A DNA stretch of 20,143 nucleotides from CAYLNK01 sp964384675 (GCA_964384675.1 CAYLNK010000097.1:1-20143); one strand, 5' to 3'; shown: positions 1-6,653, counted from the stretch's first letter. The notes: generated from the letters alone by a model not told the origin. Numbers and translations are program-made.

Positions 1-21
1 CCTCGCAGGTCCCCCGCCGCG

Positions 22-66
22 CCCGGCCAAGGGGGGCACGGGGGGACCGGCCTCGGAGGTCCCCCC
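22..66 (-). repeat. 45-bp G-tract hairpin repeat, copy 1
   Basis: The 45-base unit matches the copy at 11770-11814 at 43 of 45 positions by direct reading. It begins CCCGGCCAA, carries two runs of six G and ends in a 9-bp inverted repeat. Bases 1-15 resemble the tail of a further copy, so the array probably continues beyond the window edge. The unit ends two bases before the TAG stop codon of the asparaginase-like gene. It is therefore in the same orientation and place as the copy behind the pyrimidine phosphorylase gene. Its mobility and function are unknown. Confidence 0.8.
40..66 (-). terminator. GC-rich hairpin behind the asparaginase-like gene
   Basis: GGGGGGACC at 40-48 pairs perfectly with GGTCCCCCC at 58-66 across a 9-base loop. 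It lies directly downstream of the minus-strand stop codon at 69-71. On the transcribed strand it is followed by a C-rich rather than a U-rich stretch. It is therefore a terminator-like or 3'-end-stabilising hairpin, not a classical intrinsic terminator. Confidence 0.5.
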
Positions 67-68
67 GA

Positions 69-557
69 CTACTTCAGCGCCTCGAAGACACCCAGCTCCC
101 GGTTCTTCCGGACGTTGTCCCAATTGAAGTACCGGCCGTTCATCGCGACGTAGACGCCGTGGGCGAGGACCTGGACGAACGAGAGGGCGCTCCCGAGGTT
201 GAAGAGGCCGTCGGAGCTTCCGAAGGCCCAGGGGATCATCGCGCCGGTCAGGACGATCGTCTTCGGAAGGCCGGCTTCCCCGAGCACGCGTGCCGTCTCG
301 GCGATCGTGTCGGTTCCGTGGGTCACGACGATCCTTTCCTCGGCGGTCTTGCGGCAGGTGTCGAGGATCAGGGTCCGGTCGGCATCGGTCATGTCGAGGC
401 TGTCGACCATCATCACCGTTCGCACGCTCACCTCGAGCCGGCAGCGGCCGAGGCGGAGCATCTCGTGGACGTGGGTGTCCTTGAAGTACAGCGAGCCGTT
501 CCGCTCGTCGTACTCCTTGTCGAACGTCCCGCCCGTGATCAGCAGCCTGATCGCCAT
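69..557 (-). CDS. Single-domain asparaginase-like protein
   Basis: This 162-residue protein matches the N-terminal domain of type I/II L-asparaginases, which normally have about 330 residues in two domains. TGGT at 8-11 supplies the first catalytic Thr. HGTDT at 80-84 supplies the second Thr and Asp. VLTGAM follows at 102-107. Lys151 in the VRKNRELG stretch lies where the catalytic Lys of full-length enzymes is expected, judged by eye. The C-terminal domain is absent and the protein stops soon after that Lys. Short asparaginase-domain proteins of this size are known in bacteria, so this need not be a broken gene. The ATG start is preceded by GAGG about 7 bases upstream. It is the last gene of the Lol-type run, 29 bases behind the LolA-like gene. 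Substrate is unproven; hydrolysis of asparagine or a related amide is the family expectation. Confidence 0.85.
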   Translation of the reverse strand: MAIRLLITGGTFDKEYDERNGSLYFKDTHVHEMLRLGRCRLEVSVRTVMMVDSLDMTDADRTLILDTCRKTAEERIVVTHGTDTIAETARVLGEAGLPKTIVLTGAMIPWAFGSSDGLFNLGSALSFVQVLAHGVYVAMNGRYFNWDNVRKNRELGVFEALK

Positions 558-586
558 GCGTTACCTCGGGTGTGGTCTGGAGCCGA

Positions 587-1330
587 TCATGGCACGTCCC
601 GCGCGGTCTTCGGGTCGAAGACCGCGTCGGCGACGGCCTTCTTCTCGTAGTCGAGGTACTCCACCCGCGTGGTACCCGTCTGCACCTGGTCGACGATCGT
701 CGCCTTCTCGAGCGCGAGAACCCCGTGATAGGGACGGTACGAGTCGAAGGTCATCTCCTTGGCGGTGCGCCCCGACGGCAGGAGGAAGACGGCCTTCCGG
801 TACAGGCCCTCCCTCCCGTCGACCCAGACGCGCGCCACCGGATAGGTGGGGCTCTTCCCGGCTCTCGCGATGAGGCGCAGGACGTCGCAGGCCATCCCCT
901 GGAACGTGTCGCTCCGCTCGATCACCGCGTCGTAGTCCTCGGCGAAGCGTGTCTTCGACGCGTCGGCGGCGCTGAAGCCTCCCCGCAGCCTCTGCGCCCT
1001 GGGGACCTTGATCGGGTTCTTCGTGCCGGGGAGGAGAAGCCAGGCGTCGGGGCCCACCATCAGGAAGACCTTTCCGGTGTCGGAGGGCGCCAGGAACTTC
1101 ACCCGGGTCCGCTCGGAGCCCTTCACGGCGACCTCGAAGTCGCCGCCCGAAGGCGGGGCCCCCGGCTTCTCGACCGTGACACGCAGCTTCAGCACCGCCT
1201 CCTCCCAGGCGGCCTTGACCCGGTCGGCGCGGACCAGGATGGCGTGCGGGTCGCGGGCCTGCCCGTGAACCGCCGAGGCCTGTGACAGGAAGAGACCGAG
1301 GAGGGCGAGGCGACGGGCGCGCTCAGACAT
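587..1330 (-). CDS. LolA-like outer-membrane lipoprotein-sorting protein
   Basis: The product has 247 residues and begins with a Sec-type signal peptide: basic residues at 4-7, a hydrophobic core at about 8-19 and probable cleavage near 20-23. The rest reads as a LolA/LolB-like open beta-barrel of alternating strands. Examples are VKFLAPSDTGKVFLMVG at about 77-93 and a late YLDYEKKAVADAVFDP stretch typical of the 'outer membrane lipoprotein-sorting protein' family found beside MacB/Lol-type permeases. The ATG overlaps the end of the permease gene by 8 bases, which implies translational coupling. Together with the ATPase and permease upstream it forms a predicted periplasmic shuttle for lipoprotein or another hydrophobic cargo. 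The cargo cannot be read from sequence. The family call rests on fold-like pattern and context more than on a sharp motif. Confidence 0.8.
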   Translation of the reverse strand: MSERARRLALLGLFLSQASAVHGQARDPHAILVRADRVKAAWEEAVLKLRVTVEKPGAPPSGGDFEVAVKGSERTRVKFLAPSDTGKVFLMVGPDAWLLLPGTKNPIKVPRAQRLRGGFSAADASKTRFAEDYDAVIERSDTFQGMACDVLRLIARAGKSPTYPVARVWVDGREGLYRKAVFLLPSGRTAKEMTFDSYRPYHGVLALEKATIVDQVQTGTTRVEYLDYEKKAVADAVFDPKTARDVP

Positions 1331-2555
1331 GGGCGAGGGCCTCCACGGGGTCGAGACGAGCCGCGCGCCGGGCAGGCCACCAGGCCGCCACGAGCAGCGT
1401 CGTCGTCATGACGGCGAAGCCGATCCCGAAGGCGATCGGGATGAAGTCGACGTGGAGCAGGTTGCCGCGGGTCCCTCCGGGCGGCGGTGGCAGCATGATC
1501 CCCGAGGCGTTCAGGCCCGCCCGCAGGACGAGGGAGACGACCGCGCCGAGGATCGAGCCGCCGAGCCCGAGGAGCATCCCCTCGTGGAGGAAGAGCCAGC
1601 GAACGGTACCTCTCTCCATCCCCAGGGCGAGAAGCGTCCCGATCTCCCGCGTCCGCTCGAAGACCGACATCGTCATCGTGTTGGCGGTCGCCAGGATCAC
1701 GACGGTCGAGAGGATGATCCCCATGAACAGGAAGATCGCGATGTAGAGCAGGCGGACCTGCTTGTAGAAGGCGGCGGTCTCGAGCCACGTCCGGACGACC
1801 ACCGGCCGGCCGGCCCGGCGCAGCGCCTCGCCAACCTCGGGCCCCGCCTGCTCCACCTCCACCCCTTCGCGCAGCTCCACCACCACCTGATTCGCCTTCC
1901 CCTCGCTCTTCAGGAGCGATGCCGCGGTGCGATACGGCAGGAAGAGGAGCCGGTCGTCGATCTCCTTGATCGGGTACTGGAGCACCGCGACGACGGTGGC
2001 GTCGATGGCGTTGAGGGCGCCGTCCGGGGTCGTCGTCATCACGGTGACGAGGTCCCCCACCGAGGCCCCGAGCGCGCGGGCGACGCCGCTCCCCAGCATC
2101 ACCTCGGGCGCGTCGTCCACCTCGAAGAACTTCCCGGAGGTGACCGTCTCGGCCGTGAGCGACGCGTTCCGCTCGAGCTTCGGCACCGTGCCGGTCCCGA
2201 GGTACGAGGCGCTCTTCTCCCCTCGTACGACGAGGCCGAAGAACGAGAGCTTCGGCATCGTCTGGACGACCCGCGGGTCCTTTCGAGCCAGCGCGTCGAG
2301 GCCCTCCCAGTCGTCGAGGAGGATCCCGGCCGCCTCGTCCTCCGTCTTGCCCGCCGCCCGCGGGTCGAGGAGGCGAAGGTGCCCGCCCAAGCTCTGGATC
2401 GTCGCCTTCCGGAGCGACGAGAACGTCTGGGAGACGAAGCCGGCGGTCATGGTGACTGCGACGAATCCGACCACCACGATCGAACCGGTGAGCACGGTGC
2501 GGCGGCGGTGGCGAAGGAGGTTCTTCCCGGCGAGCCGGAGCCAACGGGTCGTCAT
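1323..2555 (-). CDS. LolC/LolE-type ABC transporter permease (FtsX/MacB family)
   Basis: The product has 410 residues in the LolC/E and MacB layout. There is one membrane segment at about 22-45, a large periplasmic domain at about 46-265, then three more segments at about 267-290, 318-346 and 370-393. FtsX-family signatures are present: RTREIGTLLALGMERG at 301-316, and a terminal PARRAARLDPVEALAHV at 394-410. The start is the ATG at 2555, whose ATGA overlaps the ATPase stop codon. An open frame runs further upstream, but it lies inside the ATPase gene and has shadow-type composition. Only one permease is encoded here, so the transporter would be a homodimer rather than the E. coli LolC-LolE heterodimer. 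It acts in the inner membrane with the ATPase, probably passing cargo to the LolA-like protein. Confidence 0.9.
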   Translation of the reverse strand: MTTRWLRLAGKNLLRHRRRTVLTGSIVVVGFVAVTMTAGFVSQTFSSLRKATIQSLGGHLRLLDPRAAGKTEDEAAGILLDDWEGLDALARKDPRVVQTMPKLSFFGLVVRGEKSASYLGTGTVPKLERNASLTAETVTSGKFFEVDDAPEVMLGSGVARALGASVGDLVTVMTTTPDGALNAIDATVVAVLQYPIKEIDDRLLFLPYRTAASLLKSEGKANQVVVELREGVEVEQAGPEVGEALRRAGRPVVVRTWLETAAFYKQVRLLYIAIFLFMGIILSTVVILATANTMTMSVFERTREIGTLLALGMERGTVRWLFLHEGMLLGLGGSILGAVVSLVLRAGLNASGIMLPPPPGGTRGNLLHVDFIPIAFGIGFAVMTTTLLVAAWWPARRAARLDPVEALAHV

Positions 2556-3265
2556 CGCGCCACCGCCCCGACGGCGGGAACCGTCCGCGAGTCGGCCACG
2601 ATGTGGCCGTCCATCAGGTCGATTCGACGCTTGGCACGCTCGATCATCCGGGAGTCGTGGCTCGAGAAGAGGAAGGCCACGCCGCGGGTGTCGTGCAGCT
2701 CCTGGAAGAGGTCGAGGAGCCGGCGGGCGGTCTCGGAGTCGAGCGAAGCCGTGGGCTCGTCGGCCAGCACCAGGGACGGCTCCCCGACGATGGCGCGCGC
2801 CACGGCGACCCTCTGCCTCTGGCCGCCGGACAGCTCGTCTGGACGCCGCCCCTCCATTCCCGCGAGGCCCACGGCCGCGAGGGCGCCCCGCGCACGGGAG
2901 CGGCACTCGTCCTCGGGCAGCTCGCGGATCCAGAGCGCCATCGCGACGTTTTCCTCGGCCGAGAGGACGGGGATGAGGTGCGACGACTGGAAGACGAAGC
3001 CGAGGCGCTCCCGCCGGACGCGGGCGCGCTCCCTGTCGTCGAGCGCGGAGGTGTCGTTGCCGAGGAGGACGAGCCGCCCTGAGTCGGGCCGGTCCAGCAG
3101 GCCGAAGAGGTTCAGGAGCGTCGTCTTGCCGCTCCCGGACGGGCCGGCGAGGACGGCGAACTCCCCGGGCTCGACCCGGAGCGTGGCGTTCTCCACACCG
3201 ACGACCCTCTGCGCTCCGAGGCGGTAGACGCGTGTGACGGACGAGGCTTCGAGCAGCGCGGACAC
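2552..3265 (-). CDS. LolD-type ABC transporter ATPase
   Basis: This 237-residue ATPase has Walker A GPSGSGKT at 41-48, Q-loop FVFQSSHLIP at about 90-99, signature LSGGQRQRVAVARA at 145-158, Walker B LVLADEP at 165-171 and the switch His in SSHD at 201-204. These features match the LolD/MacB-type export ATPases that pair with FtsX-like permeases. The GTG at 3265 is chosen as start because it gives the usual family N-terminus. The open frame upstream of it reads through the divergent gene and the repeats. No Shine-Dalgarno precedes the GTG. Instead TATACT ends 7 bases before it, consistent with a leaderless transcript. The gene heads the run ATPase-permease-LolA-like-asparaginase and is divergent from the His-rich gene. 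Confidence 0.92.
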   Translation of the reverse strand: MSALLEASSVTRVYRLGAQRVVGVENATLRVEPGEFAVLAGPSGSGKTTLLNLFGLLDRPDSGRLVLLGNDTSALDDRERARVRRERLGFVFQSSHLIPVLSAEENVAMALWIRELPEDECRSRARGALAAVGLAGMEGRRPDELSGGQRQRVAVARAIVGEPSLVLADEPTASLDSETARRLLDLFQELHDTRGVAFLFSSHDSRMIERAKRRIDLMDGHIVADSRTVPAVGAVAR

Positions 3266-3272
3266 GGCGCGG

Positions 3273-3278
3273 AGTATA
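3273..3278 (-). promoter_or_regulatory. -10 element TATACT of the Lol-type operon
   Basis: TATACT on the minus strand matches the TATAAT consensus at five of six positions and ends 7 bases before the GTG of the LolD-type gene. Transcription would begin at or next to the start codon. No convincing -35 hexamer was seen at 16-18 bases spacing. Confidence 0.5.
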
Positions 3279-3294
3279 GGGTGCGGTGCGAGGC

Positions 3295-3323
3295 TTGACC
3301 CGCCGGGCGCCGAGGTCCAGATT
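3295..3323 (+). promoter_or_regulatory. Candidate promoter of the His-rich gene
   Basis: TTGACC at 3295-3300 matches the -35 consensus at five of six positions. After 17 bases comes the weak -10-like CAGATT at 3318-3323, which ends 7 bases before the ATG at 3331. The geometry matches the other candidate leaderless heads in this window. The -10 is poor, so support is modest. Confidence 0.35.
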
Positions 3324-3330
3324 GAGGTCG

Positions 3331-3651
3331 ATGGCCTGCGAGAAGCACCCCGGGCATGCCCACGCTCATGGCGAGGGATGCGGGCACACGCCGGTGCGTC
3401 ACCGCGACCACACCGACTATGCGCACGACGGCCACCTGCACGCGCCTCACGCCGACCACTCCGACGAGCACGTCCTGGAGGTGGATCGCACGCGGCCGTC
3501 GAGCTGCGCCCCTGTGGAGTGCGAAGGGCACCACGGGGACGGTTGCGGACACGCCCCCGTGCCGCACGGCACGCACATCGACTACGTCGTCGGGATCGCG
3601 CTCCACCACCCGCACGGAGACCATTGCGACCTGCACGGTCTGACGCGGTAG
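3331..3651 (+). CDS. Small His/Cys-rich metal-binding protein
   Basis: This is the only plus-strand gene. The 106-residue product has 23 His (about 22%) and 6 Cys, plus many acidic residues. It is built as two imperfect copies of one module: GCGH at 16-19 followed by RDHTDY and DGHLHAPH, and GCGH at 71-74 followed by GTHIDY and LHHPHGDHCD. The two GCGH cores are 55 residues apart. Composition points to binding of zinc, nickel, cobalt or copper. Tandem HGDH.DY/DGHLHHPH proteins recur in bacteria without a settled function, as I recall the family. There is no signal peptide or membrane segment, so it is probably cytosolic. ATG 3331 is preferred over an in-frame GTG at 3286 because the intervening residues are Arg-rich and cover the promoter. 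It is followed immediately by a strong hairpin. Confidence 0.8.
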   Translation: MACEKHPGHAHAHGEGCGHTPVRHRDHTDYAHDGHLHAPHADHSDEHVLEVDRTRPSSCAPVECEGHHGDGCGHAPVPHGTHIDYVVGIALHHPHGDHCDLHGLTR

Positions 3652-3655
3652 TTCC

Positions 3656-3684
3656 TCGGGGAGGCCCACGCTGGGCCTCCCCGA
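3656..3684 (+). terminator. 13-bp hairpin behind the His-rich gene
   Basis: A perfect 13-bp stem (3656-3668 with 3672-3684) and a 3-base CGC loop begin 4 bases after the stop codon. There is no T-tract. It overlaps the first unit of the 55-bp tandem repeat, whose own inverted repeat is extended here by flanking bases. Being symmetrical, it could act on transcripts from both converging genes. Confidence 0.6.
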
Positions 3685-3923
3685 ACCCCTCCCCCACGAA
3701 TCGCTCGCTCTTCNNNNNNNNNNNNNNNNNNNNNNNNNNNNNNNNNNNNNNNNNNNNNNNNNNNNNNNNNNNNNNNNNNNNNNNNNNNNNNNNNNNNNNN
3801 NNNNNNNNNNNNNAGGAGGCCCACGCTGGGCCTCCCCGAACCCCTCCCCCACGAATCGCTCGCTCTTCAGGAGGCCCACGCTGGGCCTCCCCGAACCCCT
3901 CCCCCACGAATCGCTCGCTCTTC
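3661..3923. repeat. 55-bp tandem hairpin repeat array
   Basis: Three copies of the same 53-base core are visible at 3661-3713, 3816-3868 and 3871-3923. The last two are separated by AG, which gives a 55-base period. Each starts with GAGGCCCA-CGC-TGGGCCTC, a perfect inverted repeat, and ends with CGAATCGCTCGCTCTTC. The cores are identical by direct reading. The array fills the space between the convergent His-rich and amidotransferase-like genes. The true copy number is unknown because a gap lies inside it. Because 55 is not a multiple of three, translated reading changes frame at each unit, so it is not coding. Confidence 0.9.
3714..3813. other. Assembly gap (100 N)
   Basis: Exactly one hundred N separate repeat copies on each side. 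The round number suggests a fixed-size scaffold placeholder, not a measured length. Open frames drawn across it are artefacts. Confidence 0.98.
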
Positions 3924-3934
3924 GGGAGGCTCCG

Positions 3935-5008
3935 TCAGACGCGGACGGGGCGGCGCCGTTCCCGGAACGTCCTCGCGATCAGCCGGCGGAGCGGGCCTTC
4001 GTAGGTGAACGAGGACGTCCACTGGAGACCGTGCTCGGCGGCGGCGGATTCGTTCCACACCTCGAGGGCCCGCAGGCGCTCGGAGAGCCAATCGGGCGTG
4101 ACGTCGCCGCGAGCCGCCAACCGCATCAGCCGCTCGCGCTGGAGCCCCCGGTCTCCGATCTCCGGGTGGAAGTTCGCGCCCCAGACGCGGGGTCCGATCC
4201 CGTCGGAGTCGCGCGCGAACTCGAGCATCGTCATCGCATCGCCCGGGCCGCCAGCCGGTGCGGTCTCGAAGGCGAGGATCTCCGCGCTCCGTCGGGTCCG
4301 CGGGATCAGGTCCCAGAGCCGGCTGTCCAGGACGCAGATCTCTCTCCCCTTCGAGACGCGCGACAGGCCCGCGAACCATGGGTGCTTCTCGCCCGAGGGG
4401 GTGAGCTGGTTGCGCACGACACCCATGCTCTTGACCTGGCGAAGGGCCGGGTCGGCCACACCCGACCAGCGGCAGAGGAGACCGAAGCTGTGACAGATCC
4501 CGAGGAGCGCGGTCCGGCTCTCGGCCAGGACGTCATCGAAGAAGCGAAAGAGCGGAGCCTCCCAGGCGTCGTCCTCGGTGATCCCCTGCGATCCCTCGGA
4601 CGTCCCGTCGTTCCTCCTCGGATCGATCGCGCCCGGTCCGCCGGTGCCGACGATGAGCGGGAATCGGGCGGGGGCGGAGACCGGCACGGCCCCCCTGCGC
4701 CGCAGGTCGTAGCTGATCACCCGCAGCTCCGGTGCGCCGCGGCCGAGCGCCGCCCTTTCCTCGAACGCGATCGTGAGGATCGCCTCGACGATCGAGGAAT
4801 GCCCGAGGTTCGGGTAGCCGCAGTTCATGTCCAGAACGGCCACGTCCACCACGCCGCGCTCGGGCGAGGGCTCGTCGCCCATCTTCTTCACCCGGACGAA
4901 CCGCAAAGCGGGGTCGTCGAACGGGGAGAGGGGCTCGGGAAGGGGTGCGGTAGCGGCGGAGGAGGGCGCCATCGTGAACGCCCCGATTCTGCCTGACGCG
5001 GACTTCAT
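3935..5008 (-). CDS. Class I glutamine amidotransferase-like protein
   Basis: The 357-residue product has the landmarks of a triad GATase: GTGGPGAIDP at 121-130, the nucleophile elbow LLGICHSFG with Cys172, and FHPE with His281 and Glu283. Members of this fold release ammonia from glutamine or act as related Cys peptidases. The partner synthase cannot be identified here, since neighbours are gpsA and plsY. The N-terminal ~55 residues (Ala/Pro-rich) and the C-terminal ~70 residues (DWLSERLRALEVWNE and a Phe/Arg-rich end) lie outside the usual core. A standalone role is therefore likely. The ATG at 5008 gives the longest form. Met13 (4972) is an alternative, and neither has a good ribosome site. 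It follows gpsA by 38 bases and ends 11 bases from the 55-bp repeats. Confidence 0.8.
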   Translation of the reverse strand: MKSASGRIGAFTMAPSSAATAPLPEPLSPFDDPALRFVRVKKMGDEPSPERGVVDVAVLDMNCGYPNLGHSSIVEAILTIAFEERAALGRGAPELRVISYDLRRRGAVPVSAPARFPLIVGTGGPGAIDPRRNDGTSEGSQGITEDDAWEAPLFRFFDDVLAESRTALLGICHSFGLLCRWSGVADPALRQVKSMGVVRNQLTPSGEKHPWFAGLSRVSKGREICVLDSRLWDLIPRTRRSAEILAFETAPAGGPGDAMTMLEFARDSDGIGPRVWGANFHPEIGDRGLQRERLMRLAARGDVTPDWLSERLRALEVWNESAAAEHGLQWTSSFTYEGPLRRLIARTFRERRRPVRV

Positions 5009-5046
5009 CCGGAAGGAAGATGGGCTTCACGCCCCCTTCTCTTCCC

Positions 5047-6048
5047 TCAGATCCGCTCCTCCTTCAGCTCCCGCGTCATCAGGCGCTTGACGGATTCCCT
5101 CGGAGACAGCTCCCCCGACAGGATCTGGACGACCGCCTCCGCGATGGGCATCTCCACACCCTCGCCCCGCGCCAAGGCCACGAGCGCCGACGACGTCGCG
5201 ACGCCCTCGGCCACCTCGCCGCCCAGCGACGCGAGCGCCTCCGCCAGGCTGAGCCCTGACGCCAGCGCCAACCCGACCCTCCGGTTCCGCGAGAGGTCCC
5301 CCGTGGCGGTCAGGATGAGGTCGCCGACTCCCGCGAGCCCCGAGAACGTCTCCGGCCTTCCCCCGAGGTGCGTCCCGAGCCGCCGGATCTCGGCGAGCGC
5401 CCGCGTCAGGAGCGCGGCGCGCGTGTTCTGACCCAGCTTGAGGCCGTCCACGAGCCCCGCCGCGATCGCGACCACGTTCTTGGCCGCCCCCGCGATCTCG
5501 ACGCCGATGACGTCGGTGGAGCGGTAGAGGCGAAGCGTCGGCGACGAGAGCAGCGCCTGGAGCGTGGCCGACACCTCGGGGTCTCGCGAGGCCACGACCG
5601 CGGCTGCCGGGAGCGAGCGGGCCACCTCCGCGGCAAACGTGGGCCCCGACAGCACCGCCACGTTGTGCCGCCGTCCCGTGACGAACTCGATGATCTCGGT
5701 CGTGCGCCTGCGGGTTCCGACCTCGATCCCTTTCGACGTGGCGACCAGCGGGATCTGGTTCGGCAGGTGAGGGGCCAGCCGCCGGAGCTCCTCCGAGGTC
5801 GCCTGGACCGAGACCGCCCAGAGGAGCGCCTCGGCCCCATCGAAGGTCTCGGCCGGATCGGTGCCCGGAACGACGCCGGGCGGGATCGGCGGCGCTCCGG
5901 GAAGGGCCGGGTGCTGCCGCGTCGACGCGATCCGCTCGACCAGGTCGGGGCGGCGTCCGAGCAGCGAGACGGTGTGCCCGGCGCTCGCGGCATGCACCGC
6001 CAGGGCGGTACCCCAGGCCCCGGTCCCGATGACTCCGATCTTGCTCAC
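5047..6048 (-). CDS. gpsA: Glycerol-3-phosphate dehydrogenase (NAD(P)+)
   Basis: GpsA reduces dihydroxyacetone phosphate to sn-glycerol-3-phosphate in the cytoplasm, the backbone for phospholipids. The 333-residue length is normal. The nucleotide-binding GTGAWG is at 8-13, VATSKGIE at 102-109, SGPTFAAEV at 134-142, the catalytic-Lys region AGAAKNV at 186-192, TFSGLAGVGDL at 234-244 and SRNRRVG at 253-259. The GTG at 6048 is chosen because it places the dinucleotide fold at the N-terminus. It overlaps the plsY stop codon by four bases (GTGA). Directly following plsY makes functional sense because PlsY uses glycerol-3-phosphate as its acceptor. Confidence 0.96.
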   Translation of the reverse strand: MSKIGVIGTGAWGTALAVHAASAGHTVSLLGRRPDLVERIASTRQHPALPGAPPIPPGVVPGTDPAETFDGAEALLWAVSVQATSEELRRLAPHLPNQIPLVATSKGIEVGTRRRTTEIIEFVTGRRHNVAVLSGPTFAAEVARSLPAAAVVASRDPEVSATLQALLSSPTLRLYRSTDVIGVEIAGAAKNVVAIAAGLVDGLKLGQNTRAALLTRALAEIRRLGTHLGGRPETFSGLAGVGDLILTATGDLSRNRRVGLALASGLSLAEALASLGGEVAEGVATSSALVALARGEGVEMPIAEAVVQILSGELSPRESVKRLMTRELKEERI

Positions 6049-6653
6049 GACTGCTGCTCCTTCCGGCCGAGCCTGTGCTCGTTCCCGCGGGCGAGGCGCG
6101 CGAGGTTCGCGCGGTGGGTGAAGACGAGGAGGAGGGCGATCGCCGCCGCCGTCACGACCGCCTCGCCCGTCTCGTGGAAGCCGAACCGCATCGCGAACGG
6201 GGCGGCCGTGGCCGCCGCCACCGACCCGAGCGATACGTAGCGGGTCGCACCGACGATCGCCGCGAAGAGAACGAACACGAGGAGGATGGAGCCGGGTGAC
6301 AGCGGCAGGAGCGCCCCGAGCGCGGTGGCGACCCCTTTTCCCCCGCGGAAACCGAAGTAGACGGGGAAGACGTGCCCGAGCACGGCGGCCAGGGCGGCCG
6401 CGCCCACCCACCATCCGTCCTCCGTCACGAGGCGCATGGCGAGCACCGCCAGCGTCCCCTTGGCCACGTCGAGCGCCAGCGTCGCGATCGCGAGGGCCTT
6501 GCCGGACGTCCGGAGGACGTTGGTGGCGCCCGCGTTCCCCGACCCCCTGGCGCGCACGTCCTCACCACGGAAGACGCGCACCAGGATGATGGCGAAGCTC
6601 AGCGAACCGAACAGGTACGCGCCGACGACCACCGCGGCGGGGCCGAGGATCAT
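6045..6653 (-). CDS. plsY: Acyl-phosphate:glycerol-3-phosphate acyltransferase
   Basis: PlsY transfers an acyl group from acyl-phosphate to glycerol-3-phosphate in the inner membrane, the first committed step of phospholipid synthesis in most bacteria. The 202-residue protein shows all three family motifs: SGNAGATNVLR at 38-48, GHVFPVYFGFRGGKGVAT at 93-110, and the final THRANLARLARGNEHRLG at 179-196. Hydrophobic segments lie at about 3-26, 52-74, 82-100, 116-138 and 162-180. The ATG overlaps the cinA stop by four bases (ATGA), and the gpsA GTG overlaps its own end. A much longer open frame upstream is only the shadow of cinA. Confidence 0.96.
   Translation of the reverse strand: MILGPAAVVVGAYLFGSLSFAIILVRVFRGEDVRARGSGNAGATNVLRTSGKALAIATLALDVAKGTLAVLAMRLVTEDGWWVGAAALAAVLGHVFPVYFGFRGGKGVATALGALLPLSPGSILLVFVLFAAIVGATRYVSLGSVAAATAAPFAMRFGFHETGEAVVTAAAIALLLVFTHRANLARLARGNEHRLGRKEQQS

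Noticed and set aside
2556..2906. Upstream extension of the permease gene
   Set aside because: The added residues are the shadow of the ATPase gene. The ATGA overlap at 2552-2555 is the standard coupling junction.
1329..3227. Plus-strand open frame of 632 codons opposite the Lol-type genes
   Set aside because: It is the antisense shadow of the LolD/permease genes, with biased composition and no recognisable domain.
3286..3330. GTG 3286 as the start of the His-rich protein
   Set aside because: The added 15 residues are Arg-rich and unlike the rest, and they cover the TTGACC -35 element. ATG 3331 begins the His-rich sequence.
3582..3907. Minus-strand frames reading a recurring SERFVGEGFGEAQRGPP peptide
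   Set aside because: The peptide is the translated 55-bp repeat. The frame changes at each unit and the reading crosses 100 N.
3661..3923. CRISPR array
   Set aside because: The units are head-to-tail with only two bases between them, so there are no unique spacers, and no cas genes are present.
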